Source: MRBY01 sp943371005
Lineage (GTDB): Bacteria > Cyanobacteriota > Cyanobacteriia > Cyanobacteriales > MRBY01
Direction of reading: 5' to 3'
DNA length: 64,000 nucleotides
Assembly (NCBI GenBank): GCA_943371005.1
Contig: CALRTB020000004.1
Location: 186,001 to 250,000 of the forward strand
Below the pieces are notes generated by a model, which saw nothing but the letters and a program-made list of their open reading frames with translations, ran no database searches and was not told where the DNA came from. Both the position numbers and the translations under genes were made by a program. Positions within the stretch are counted from its first letter, which is position 1. Every line of letters starts with the position of its first letter. This document shows positions 1-7,650 of the stretch, one piece after another.

Positions 1-9
1 GTAACCCTA

Positions 10-198
10 ATGGTGCTTCATGTCAGCACTTGGTTCTTGGTGGGGGTTGTGATGGTGCCTACCTTTCTTCTGCCTGCCTTTGGAGCGGTTTGTGTCGCGA
101 TTAATCTCTGGGGGACCCAAGCACCTGAGTCCCTACGTCGTTTCCTGTTTTGGCTGTGGGAAACTGTACTGAAACAAAGCGAACGTGCCACAATATAG
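10..198 (+). CDS. small membrane ORF, possibly partial at its 5' end
   Basis: This 62-residue reading frame is open to the left edge of the window, so the true start may lie outside. The first two thirds are hydrophobic (about residues 6-32), suggesting one or two membrane segments, followed by an aromatic and basic tail. It ends 29 bases before lepB on the same strand, so the two may be co-transcribed. I do not recognise a family. The main evidence is its position and its hydrophobic, non-random composition; no clear ribosome binding site is visible. Confidence 0.4.
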   Translation: MVLHVSTWFLVGVVMVPTFLLPAFGAVCVAINLWGTQAPESLRRFLFWLWETVLKQSERATI

Positions 199-227
199 AG
201 CCGTCGTATCAAATTTCACGGAGACCC

Positions 228-800
228 ATGGGCGATCAGGGCGAACACCTCAGCACGAACCAACAACCGAAACCATGGGCAGCCCTCTGGGAAAATATCC
301 GCATCCTAGTCATTGCCTTGGCGATCGCCTTGGTGGTGCGCTGGTTTATTGCTGAACCCCGGTATATTCCCTCCGGTTCGATGCTGCCGACCCTCGATTT
401 AGGCGATCGCATTGTTGTCGAGAAACTCTCCTATCGCTTCCAGCCCGTTCATCGGGGTGATGTGGTGGTTTTCCGGACGCCCCCCCAACTAGAACTCCTC
501 GGTTACGATCCCCAACAAGCCTTTATCAAGCGCATCATTGCCACCCCCGGCGAAACTGTATCAGTTCATGACGGCACCGTGTATGTCGATCAAGTGCCCT
601 TAACAGAACCCTTTATTGCCGCGCCGCCAGACTATGAATTACCCGCTTTAACGGTGCCGCCCCACGGATTTTTCGTCCTCGGTGATAATCGCAATAACAG
701 CAACGATTCCCACATCTGGGGCTTTGTCCCTGCCGATAACATTATTGGCCATGCGATTTTGAAATTTTGGCCCCTGAATCACCTCGGTAAAATTGTTTAA
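228..800 (+). CDS. lepB: signal peptidase I
   Basis: Type I leader peptidase, which cleaves signal peptides from Sec and Tat exported proteins at the periplasmic or lumenal membrane face. The 190-residue protein has one N-terminal membrane segment (about residues 25-41), then the catalytic serine in SGSMLPTL (Ser51), the catalytic lysine in KRIIATPGE (Lys101), and the C-terminal GDNRNNSNDS box. The start is the ATG at 228, with GGAG four bases upstream; the frame is open further upstream without support. One membrane span and about 190 residues is the usual cyanobacterial form. Its stop codon overlaps the stop of the convergent glycosyltransferase gene. Confidence 0.95.
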   Translation: MGDQGEHLSTNQQPKPWAALWENIRILVIALAIALVVRWFIAEPRYIPSGSMLPTLDLGDRIVVEKLSYRFQPVHRGDVVVFRTPPQLELLGYDPQQAFIKRIIATPGETVSVHDGTVYVDQVPLTEPFIAAPPDYELPALTVPPHGFFVLGDNRNNSNDSHIWGFVPADNIIGHAILKFWPLNHLGKIV

Positions 801-1774
801 ATCTTCAATTGATGATCGGATAACTTGTAAATTTGTCTTACTAGGTATATGGGCCTCCCTTTAACCTCATCATAAATTCGACTCAGATATTCCCCAATAA
901 CACCAATAGCAATTAATTGAATACTGCCCAAGAACAAAATAGCGACCATCAATGATGCATAGCCAGGGATATCAATCCCAAAAATTATCGTTCGAGTCAC
1001 CAAAAATACAGCGTAGCTCAACGAAATCATCGCGATTGAAATGCCAATATAACTCCAGATTTTTAGGGGAAGTGAACTAAAAGCAGTAATCCCATCAAGG
1101 GCAAAATTCCACAATTTCCAATAATTCCATTTTGTTTTCCCTAAAAATCGTGGTGCCCGGTCAAAGTAAATATAAGCATGACGATAACCAACCCAGGTAA
1201 ATAATCCTTTCATAAAGCGACCTCTCTCCGGTAATGTCTTGAGAGCATCGACAACCTTTCGGTCTAACAAACGAAAATCCCCAGTGTTAGCAGGGATCGG
1301 AATAGTGCTAATTTTGCCAATTACTTTATAAAAACCTAGAGCTGTTAACCTTTTCAAAAAGCTTTCACCAAGACGCTTGTTCCGTACTGCACAGACAACA
1401 TCATATCCTTCGCGCCATTTCTCAATGAGCTGAAGAATTAACTCTGGAGGATCCTGAAGATCTGCATCCATTGGAATTACCATCTGCCCCAATGAATGAT
1501 CTAAACCTGCCGTTAATGCATTTTCTTTGCCAAAATTACGTGATAAATCAATGATAATTAAGTTGGGAAATTTTTGCTGGCACTGTAATGCAACTTGTAA
1601 CGTGTTGTCATGACTACCATCATTAACTAGGATAATTTCATACTTAATAGATAATTCCTGCAAGATATTAGTGATTTTTTCACATAGGTAAGTCAGACCT
1701 TGAGATTCATTGAAGACTGGAATTACAAGGGATAAATCTATCTTTTTCGTTTGCTTAATACTATTTGTTTGCAT
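797..1774 (-). CDS. GT2 family glycosyltransferase, DPM1/GtrB-like membrane type
   Basis: Predicted to move a sugar from a nucleotide-sugar to a polyprenyl-phosphate or similar membrane acceptor. The 325-residue protein starts with the GT-A fold (SLVIPVFNES) and has the metal-binding DAD triplet near residue 104 in the PMDADLQDPPE motif. Two hydrophobic segments near the C-terminus (about 230-255 and 265-290) match GtrB/YkcC-type polyisoprenyl-phosphate glycosyltransferases. The ATG at 1774 is preferred to the TTG two codons upstream. The gene is clearly richer in A+T than its neighbours and contains no HIP1 octamer, which suggests later acquisition. The exact donor and acceptor cannot be told from sequence. 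Confidence 0.88.
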   Translation of the reverse strand: MQTNSIKQTKKIDLSLVIPVFNESQGLTYLCEKITNILQELSIKYEIILVNDGSHDNTLQVALQCQQKFPNLIIIDLSRNFGKENALTAGLDHSLGQMVIPMDADLQDPPELILQLIEKWREGYDVVCAVRNKRLGESFLKRLTALGFYKVIGKISTIPIPANTGDFRLLDRKVVDALKTLPERGRFMKGLFTWVGYRHAYIYFDRAPRFLGKTKWNYWKLWNFALDGITAFSSLPLKIWSYIGISIAMISLSYAVFLVTRTIIFGIDIPGYASLMVAILFLGSIQLIAIGVIGEYLSRIYDEVKGRPIYLVRQIYKLSDHQLKI

Positions 1775-1800
1775 ACTCAATAATATAGATACACATAAAC

Positions 1801-2463
1801 TTATAACTTGCGAGCGAGGGTCAGGCCATCGGCCACAGGTAATACCGTTAAACGGATACGTGGGTCGTTATACAACGCTTCATTAAAGGCACGAATTTTT
1901 TCCGTACGTTTATCTTGATCCGCTGGATCGGCTACCCGTCCCGACCACAACACGTTATCAACCGCAATCACGCCGCCTACCCGCAGTAACTTAAGAGACC
2001 GCTCAAAATAATTCAGGTAATTTCCCTTATCCGCGTCAATAAAGGCAAAATCAAAGGTACCCGCTTGGTCATCTGCCAGCAGAGAATCTAGGGTTTCGAG
2101 GGCTGGGGCAAGACGGAGTTCAATTTTTTCGGTGACTCCTGCTTTTTCCCAATAGGTTTGGGCGATCGCCGTGGGTCTTGGATCGCGATCGCAAGCAATG
2201 ACTTTCCCGTCTTCCGGCAGCGCTAGGGCAACAACTAGGGCACTGTAGCCTGTGAAAACGCCAATATCTAAAGTCTTTTTTGCCCCCATTAGTTGCACGA
2301 GCCAGGCCATTAACTGACCTTGTTCCGGGGCGATCTGCATCCGGGCCGCTGGGTGTTGGGCGGTGATTTCCCGTAATTCTTGGAGAACGGGATGCTCTTT
2401 GAGGGAAATGCGAAGGAGGTAATCGTATAAAGGAGTGTCGAGGGAAAGGCTACTACGGGTCAT
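1801..2463 (-). CDS. class I SAM-dependent O-methyltransferase, CCoAOMT-like
   Basis: Methyltransferase of the caffeoyl-CoA O-methyltransferase/TrmR-like family, 220 residues, about the usual length. The SAM-binding glycine loop is at residues 65-74 (LDIGVFTGYS), the acidic ribose-binding position follows at CDRD, and the metal-binding FIDADKGNY motif is at 141-149. VDNVLWSGRV near residue 168 is also typical. The natural substrate is unknown; such enzymes methylate catechol-like small molecules or, for TrmR, wobble uridines of tRNA. It lies 26 bases upstream of the glycosyltransferase on the same strand, but base composition differs sharply, so a functional link is doubtful. It diverges from the ABC-F gene. 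Confidence 0.88.
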   Translation of the reverse strand: MTRSSLSLDTPLYDYLLRISLKEHPVLQELREITAQHPAARMQIAPEQGQLMAWLVQLMGAKKTLDIGVFTGYSALVVALALPEDGKVIACDRDPRPTAIAQTYWEKAGVTEKIELRLAPALETLDSLLADDQAGTFDFAFIDADKGNYLNYFERSLKLLRVGGVIAVDNVLWSGRVADPADQDKRTEKIRAFNEALYNDPRIRLTVLPVADGLTLARKL

Positions 2464-2536
2464 GGCAAAGGAGTGAACAAAAAAAGTTTACAATTTGTTA
2501 TAGACTGATGCTGATCCAAACTAGGAGTTTTTCCCG

Positions 2537-4237
2537 ATGTTAAGACTTGAGCACATCCGCAAAATTTATCCCACTGGCGAAGTTCTCAAGGATATTAACT
2601 GGGAAGTTAAGACGGGTGAACGGGTTGGCCTTGTGGGGGTCAATGGTGCGGGAAAATCTACCCAGATGAAGATCATTATGGGGGAAGTGGAGCCGACGGA
2701 TGGTGAAATTATTCGTCCGGCAGATCTCCGCATTGCCCATTTAACCCAAGAATTTGATGTGGTACCGACGCGCACTGTCCGGGAAGAACTATGGACGGTT
2801 TTTACAGAAGCCAACGCTGTGCAGGATGAAATTCACCGCATTCAGCATGAGATGGCAGAACCGGATGCAGATTTAGATGATCTGATTCACCAGCTTGACC
2901 GAGCCCAACGGAAATTTGAAGCCCTCGATGGTTATCGTTTAGAGTCCCAAATTGAAAAAATCCTCCCGGAAGTAGGCTTTGAGATCGAAGATGGCGATCG
3001 CCTGGTGAGTTCCTTTAGTGGTGGCTGGCAGATGCGAATCAGTTTAGGTAAAATCCTCCTCCAGGAACCCGATATTCTCCTCCTAGACGAGCCGACCAAC
3101 CATTTAGATCTAGAAACCATTGAATGGCTAGAAAATTATCTCCGGGGTTTGAAAACGCCGATGGTAATTATTTCCCATGACCGAGAATTTTTAGATCGCC
3201 TTTGTACAAAAATTGTCGAAACGGAGCGGGGAATTTCCACCACTTACCTCGGCAACTATTCCCAGTATTTACAACAAAAAGCAGAAAATAAAGACACCCA
3301 ACAATCTGCCTTCGAGCGCCAACAAAAAGACCTAGCTAAACAACAAGAATTTATCGAAAAGTTCCGGGCAAGTGCCACCCGCAGTACCCAAGCCAAGAGC
3401 CGCGAAAAACTGTTGGATAAGGTAGAACGCATCGAAGCGCCCATTAGTGATGTGCGTACCCTCAAGTTTCAATTTCCCCCAGCGCCTCGGGGCGGCCAAG
3501 AGGTAGTCACCATTCAAGATTTGACCCACACCTACGACGATAAAATTCTGTTTCTCGGTGCGAATCTGGCCATCGAGCGCGGCGATCGCATTGCCTTTTT
3601 AGGGCCGAATGGCTGTGGCAAATCCACGACCCTGCGCATGATCATGGGTATGGAAAGCTACGATGAAGGCAATGTTAAAATCGGCGCTCACAACATCATC
3701 CCCGGTTATTTTGAGCAGAATCAGGCCGAAGCCCTCGATCTCGAAAAAACCGTAATGGATACTATCCATGACGAAGTGCCCGATTGGAAAAATGGCGAAG
3801 TCCGGACGCTCCTAGGTCAATTCCTCTTCAGTGGCGACACCGTTTTCAAGAAAGTAGGGGCCCTGAGTGGGGGCGAAAAAGCCCGCTTAGCCCTAGCGAA
3901 AATGCTACTGCGGCCCGCGAATTTTTTGATCCTCGATGAGCCGACCAATCACCTTGATATTCCAGCGAAGGAAATGCTAGAAAACGCCCTCAAGGAATAT
4001 GATGGCACCGTGGCGATTGTTTCCCACGACCGTTTCTTTATTTCCCAAGTCGCCAATAAGATCGTCGAAATTCGCGATGGAGAATTTATTGTTTACAACG
4101 GCGATTACCATTACTATCTTGAAAAAATTGAACAAGAAAAAGAAGCAGCGCGGCAGCGTCTAAAAGCAGAACAAGAAGCAGCCAAAAAGGCAGCCAAAAA
4201 GGCCAAACAACTGGCAAAGAAAGGGATTAAAAAATAA
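2537..4237 (+). CDS. ABC-F family ATPase, translation factor type
   Basis: Soluble protein with two ABC ATPase domains and no membrane segments, 566 residues. Domain 1 has Walker A GVNGAGKS at 34-41, signature FSGGWQ and DEPTNHLD. A charged interdomain linker (about 240-320) contains QQKDLAKQQ. Domain 2 has Walker A GPNGCGKST near 355, signature LSGGEKA and a second DEPTNHLD. The C-terminus is a Lys/Ala-rich basic tail. ABC-F proteins such as EttA, Uup and YdiF bind the ribosomal E site and relieve stalled or slow translation; this is family knowledge. AGGAG nine bases upstream supports the ATG. Subfamily assignment would need a phylogeny. Confidence 0.93.
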   Translation: MLRLEHIRKIYPTGEVLKDINWEVKTGERVGLVGVNGAGKSTQMKIIMGEVEPTDGEIIRPADLRIAHLTQEFDVVPTRTVREELWTVFTEANAVQDEIHRIQHEMAEPDADLDDLIHQLDRAQRKFEALDGYRLESQIEKILPEVGFEIEDGDRLVSSFSGGWQMRISLGKILLQEPDILLLDEPTNHLDLETIEWLENYLRGLKTPMVIISHDREFLDRLCTKIVETERGISTTYLGNYSQYLQQKAENKDTQQSAFERQQKDLAKQQEFIEKFRASATRSTQAKSREKLLDKVERIEAPISDVRTLKFQFPPAPRGGQEVVTIQDLTHTYDDKILFLGANLAIERGDRIAFLGPNGCGKSTTLRMIMGMESYDEGNVKIGAHNIIPGYFEQNQAEALDLEKTVMDTIHDEVPDWKNGEVRTLLGQFLFSGDTVFKKVGALSGGEKARLALAKMLLRPANFLILDEPTNHLDIPAKEMLENALKEYDGTVAIVSHDRFFISQVANKIVEIRDGEFIVYNGDYHYYLEKIEQEKEAARQRLKAEQEAAKKAAKKAKQLAKKGIKK

Positions 4238-4254
4238 TCACAAAATTGAATTTT

Positions 4255-5337
4255 ATGTTTTATCAACCGCCCCTCTGGTTACGGTCTGGCATTGCTATGA
4301 CCATCTATGCCGCTTTTGGTGCTGCGAAACAATGGCACAATCAACCGAAAATCTCTCCTTTAGAATATCGGGAAGTGATTCTGACAGGGGCGAACCAAAC
4401 CCCTATTTTTTGCCAATATGCGCAACCCAGTCCGTCGAAAGGGACAATTGTGGCCACCTACGGCATTACCGGCAGTTTGGCAGACCAATGGTTTTTAGAA
4501 ATCCTTGCCCATAAAGCGTTCCAGGCTGGTTATGGAGTTTTGTTGTTCGATTGGCGTGCCCATGGCAAAACAGCGACCCTTTCTCCGGATTTGACCAGTG
4601 ATGGGCTACTAGAAGGGGAAGATTTTGTGCGTTTGGCGGCCCAGGGGAAACAGCAATTGGGGTTAAAGCCGCCCTTTTTCTTTACTGGTTATTCCCTAGG
4701 GGGACAATTGGCCCTATGGGGATTGAAAAAAGCTCAGGAATTAGATTTAAAGACTTTAGGGTTGCAAGGGACAGATATTCTCGCGGGCGCCGTCATTTGT
4801 CCCAGTTTGGAATCCCACCGTTCCCTCAGCTATCTCGAAAAGCATCCGTTTAAATGCTATTTTGAGCAAGCGATCGCCAAAAATTTACAGAAATTGGCTT
4901 GGCAGTTACAACGCTACCATCCCCACGCTTTCCAGACCGAAATCATTGAAAAGGCGACGACAATTCGAGAATTTGATCAATATCTCGTGATTCCCAAACT
5001 GGGTTTCACAACGACCCAAGCCTATTACGAGGCCAGTAGTCCCCTTTATTTTCTCCAAGATTTACACAGGCCGACTTTTATTTTGTATGCAGCGGATGAT
5101 CCCCTCTTTGCGCCAGATCTCGTCGAGGATCTCCGCTATGTCGATCAGCGGAACATTCACCTAAATACCGAAATCACGCAGTTTGGGGGCCATGTGGGTT
5201 ATATTAGCGATCGCCAATGCCAAAACCATTGGGGCGATAGTGATTCTTGGTGGGCCTGGCAAAGAATTCTTCCATGGTTTGACCAACAACTCAGTCAGCA
5301 GCACCAAACTTCTCCCGTCACTACAGCGCAACAATAA
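4255..5337 (+). CDS. alpha/beta hydrolase, YheT-like
   Basis: A 360-residue serine hydrolase of the alpha/beta fold. The nucleophile elbow GYSLGG places the catalytic serine near residue 147. DDPLFAP near residue 280 probably supplies the acid, and GGHVGY near 308 the histidine. The oxyanion region is TYGITGSLAD. The arrangement resembles the YheT/LABH subgroup of esterases; the substrate is not predictable. The ATG at 4255 is taken in place of the upstream in-frame TTG. It starts 17 bases after the ABC-F gene, so read-through transcription is likely. Confidence 0.85.
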   Translation: MFYQPPLWLRSGIAMTIYAAFGAAKQWHNQPKISPLEYREVILTGANQTPIFCQYAQPSPSKGTIVATYGITGSLADQWFLEILAHKAFQAGYGVLLFDWRAHGKTATLSPDLTSDGLLEGEDFVRLAAQGKQQLGLKPPFFFTGYSLGGQLALWGLKKAQELDLKTLGLQGTDILAGAVICPSLESHRSLSYLEKHPFKCYFEQAIAKNLQKLAWQLQRYHPHAFQTEIIEKATTIREFDQYLVIPKLGFTTTQAYYEASSPLYFLQDLHRPTFILYAADDPLFAPDLVEDLRYVDQRNIHLNTEITQFGGHVGYISDRQCQNHWGDSDSWWAWQRILPWFDQQLSQQHQTSPVTTAQQ

Positions 5338-5367
5338 TTGAGACGGGCAAACGAAAATGTCGGCAGT

Positions 5368-5583
5368 TTAAAGCTTGGAAGAACGGGCCTTGAGACGTTC
5401 GATGATAATCGGCATTGCAATAACAAGTACCTTAATGACCCAGGGCGCATAACATAAGGCGAGAAATCCGGCGAGAATGGCAACACATCCCGTCGCGACT
5501 TTCACAATTTCTTCTTTTGTGGTGACACTCAAGCAGGTTGCACAGGCAGCAACTCCGAGGCTCAAAATCGATGGGTTAATCAT
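5368..5583 (-). CDS. small membrane protein, unknown function
   Basis: A 71-residue protein with two hydrophobic segments (about residues 6-18 and 27-55), joined by TTKEEIVK and ending in a basic tail. I do not recognise a family. The case for a real gene is its position behind a near-consensus promoter on the same strand (TTGACA and TATTAT with a 16-base spacer, 5709-5736) and its convergent placement after the hydrolase gene. The ATG at 5583 is used; a TTG two codons upstream is in frame. No strong Shine-Dalgarno is visible. Confidence 0.6.
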   Translation of the reverse strand: MINPSILSLGVAACATCLSVTTKEEIVKVATGCVAILAGFLALCYAPWVIKVLVIAMPIIIERLKARSSKL

Positions 5584-5701
5584 ATTCAATACGAATTCTG
5601 CTTCAAAAGGCGATCGCCCGAATGGCGTTGGTGCGGATTTTCACTTCCCTAGCTGTCATGGTGGGGCGGTCAGGGAGCGCACAGTCGCTAAAGGTTAAGA
5701 T

Positions 5702-5736
5702 ATATGACATAATACTCCGATCTCCTCATCTGTCAA
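5702..5736 (-). promoter_or_regulatory. sigma70-type promoter for the 71-residue membrane protein
   Basis: On the minus strand, a perfect -35 TTGACA (5731-5736) and a -10 TATTAT (5709-5714) are separated by 16 bases. The start of transcription would be near 5702, about 120 bases ahead of the coding region. The leader contains a possible 18-codon ORF (5603-5659). Confidence 0.65.
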
Positions 5737-5839
5737 GGTGCAGAAAGGCGTCTTTTTTTCATATTGTTAACAATTGCCCACAGCAATAATGCTCTCTATT
5801 ACTGCTTCAAATAAGGCTAATTTTTCTACGTCTACAGCT

Positions 5840-6376
5840 TTAACCCGACGGATTCACAATCACTTCCTGGGGCAAGTCAAATTCAATATTCGGGCCACGG
5901 TCTAACACTTCGATATCCCACTGACCCCGCCGGGCTGATTCAAATACCACATAGCGGCCATCGGGACTGATTTGGGGATTGCGCACCCAATGACGATAGC
6001 CCTGGGTCAAAATATCAGACTGCTTGGTCGCTCGGTCATAGAGAATAATATCTGGCTTACCCAGGGGACTCGAAAGATAAACGAGGTAGCGCCCGGTACG
6101 GCTTAGGCTTGGGCTTTCATAGATCACATTTTTTTGATTGAGATTAGGCAACTCCACAAACTGCTTCTGGTTTAAATCATAAAAAAGCAGTTCACTGGTG
6201 CCATGGCGATTAGAAATTAGGGCCAACCAGCGGCCATCCCCACTCAATGCGGGCTGTTCATCGTGGAAGCGGCTATTGAGGGAAACGGGGGTTAAGGGGG
6301 TGTTACCAAAGGAGCAGCCTCCTAGTCCCACCAGTATCGTCAACAACCAGAGAAAGCGGGGGGTTTGCCTAAGCAC
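5840..6376 (-). CDS. TolB-like beta-propeller lipoprotein
   Basis: A 178-residue exported protein with a lipoprotein-type signal: a hydrophobic stretch followed by LVGLGGCS, so the cysteine near residue 21 is probably lipidated. The mature part has repeated blades of the WD40-like/TolB (PD40) type: DGRWLALISNR, GRYLVYLSS and DGRYVVFESARRG. About three blades are present, fewer than in full TolB, so it may be part of a larger assembly. The start is a GTG; no other early start fits the signal peptide. It follows ycf66 by 29 bases and is probably co-transcribed with it. Function unknown. Confidence 0.78.
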   Translation of the reverse strand: MLRQTPRFLWLLTILVGLGGCSFGNTPLTPVSLNSRFHDEQPALSGDGRWLALISNRHGTSELLFYDLNQKQFVELPNLNQKNVIYESPSLSRTGRYLVYLSSPLGKPDIILYDRATKQSDILTQGYRHWVRNPQISPDGRYVVFESARRGQWDIEVLDRGPNIEFDLPQEVIVNPSG

Positions 6377-6405
6377 GTTCGTTAAGGGGCAGAAAATTCG
6401 GGCAA

Positions 6406-7323
6406 TTAGTAATCGAAATTGACGGGGTTGTTGGGGCGATCGCCTTCTGGCATTTCTGGATTGTCGGGGGCCGGATCATCCCAATCTTGATCTTCACCAA
6501 AGGAAGCCCCATCAATGGGTTGATAGTCAACGGTGGCTACTTCTTCGTCGGGGGCACCATAGTTATCGGGGCGAGGCCGCCGGGGACGGCGAGGGGCTGG
6601 CGACTCATCCTCGGGTCGGGGGCGGCGGGGCCGACGGGGCGCTTCATCGACGGGGCGATCGCCTTGATCCCAAGCATCTTCTGACCAGACATCGGTGACA
6701 TTGCCGCTGGGGCCATAGGCATCGTAGCCACCATTTTCATAGCGATCCGGACGGGGGCGTCGGCTGGGGGGTGTGGGACGACTGGGACGACGGCTAGTTG
6801 GGCGGCCACTGGGGCGATCGCCATAATCCGTGGGGGGGCGGTTGGTCGGACGGCTACTGGGACGGGTACTCGTTCCCCGGGGGGCTTCATCTTCGTAACC
6901 TCGGCTCCGACCCGAGCGGGGTTCAGGGTAGCCCCGGAGCCGACGTTCATAGCGTTCTTCCCCTTGGTAAGGCTCAATCTGATCCAATTCCGCCCGATAA
7001 ACCCGACTGACGGGCCGTTCATCGTCCACAATGGGCGTATTGCGGCGGGCCTGCTCTGTGGCCAAGCCCCGGAGACGAATCGATTCAATGGCGAAAAATA
7101 CCGCCGAGCCAGACAGGAGAAATTGACCAAATTGCAAAATCGGGTCTAAACGCCAACCTTGAAACAGGAGGATAAAGCCACACAATAAACCAACCGCCGC
7201 AAAGAAAATATCGTGGTCGCGGGAAAGTTCTGGGCGTACCGACCGTAAAAAATAGAGGGATGCACCCGCTGCGGCCAACGCAATCCCCAAAATACTGGCG
7301 GAATTTAGCCCAAAATTAACCAT
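6406..7323 (-). CDS. ycf66: Ycf66 family protein with long disordered tail
   Basis: The N-terminal third (about residues 1-85) has three hydrophobic segments and the family's typical beginning (LNSASILGIALAAAGASLYF). Ycf66 is found in cyanobacteria and some plastids; its role is not settled. After about residue 100 the 305-residue protein becomes an Arg/Pro-rich low-complexity tail with repeats such as PRRPRRPRP, ending in an acidic segment. The tail is long for the family. It lies downstream of psbX on the same strand, which suggests a thylakoid-related role by context only. Confidence 0.85.
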   Translation of the reverse strand: MVNFGLNSASILGIALAAAGASLYFLRSVRPELSRDHDIFFAAVGLLCGFILLFQGWRLDPILQFGQFLLSGSAVFFAIESIRLRGLATEQARRNTPIVDDERPVSRVYRAELDQIEPYQGEERYERRLRGYPEPRSGRSRGYEDEAPRGTSTRPSSRPTNRPPTDYGDRPSGRPTSRRPSRPTPPSRRPRPDRYENGGYDAYGPSGNVTDVWSEDAWDQGDRPVDEAPRRPRRPRPEDESPAPRRPRRPRPDNYGAPDEEVATVDYQPIDGASFGEDQDWDDPAPDNPEMPEGDRPNNPVNFDY

Positions 7324-7399
7324 TGTTGATCTCCCTTGACTCTACCTTCTATACTAACGGCTTCCGTTTCCAGACTATAAGATATCTCAGATGAAAACA

Positions 7400-7430
7400 G
7401 AGGTGGACAATGTTACAGAATGCCCACCTC
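7400..7430 (-). terminator. stem-loop between psbX and ycf66
   Basis: Perfect 7-base arms GAGGTGG (7400-7406) and CCACCTC (7424-7430), followed on the minus strand by TGTTTTC. The U run is short, so this may be an attenuator or 3'-end stabiliser for the psbX transcript rather than a full terminator. Confidence 0.5.
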
Positions 7431-7457
7431 GCAATTTCGTGTTTTGGAAGGGAATAT

Positions 7458-7574
7458 CTAGCGCTTAATTTTGTCCTGCTGACTGATGAAAATCAAAAAT
7501 GCGGTGGCAGGAATGACCACAACTAAGGTGCCAGCCAAGAGGCTATAGAAAAAGTTTGCCAAAGAGGGAGTCAT
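7458..7574 (-). CDS. psbX: photosystem II protein X
   Basis: A 38-residue single-span thylakoid protein: MTPSLANFFYSLLAG, a hydrophobic core with VVIPATAFLIF, and the conserved end ISQQDKIKR. PsbX is a small PSII subunit near cytochrome b559 that influences quinone exchange; this is family knowledge. The start and length agree with cyanobacterial PsbX, and AAGGA lies ten bases before the ATG. The stop is TAG. It diverges from the permease gene, with a 76-base shared control region. Confidence 0.93.
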   Translation of the reverse strand: MTPSLANFFYSLLAGTLVVVIPATAFLIFISQQDKIKR

Positions 7575-7650
7575 AATGAGGGTTTCCTTAATGTGTTTAA
7601 TAATTATTTGTTGATAATTTTGCCATACTCTCCGCCGAATCTTGCCATTG

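Noticed and set aside
6537..7130. A 197-residue minus-strand frame overlapping ycf66
   Set aside because: It is another frame of the repetitive Ycf66 tail and carries no recognisable domain.
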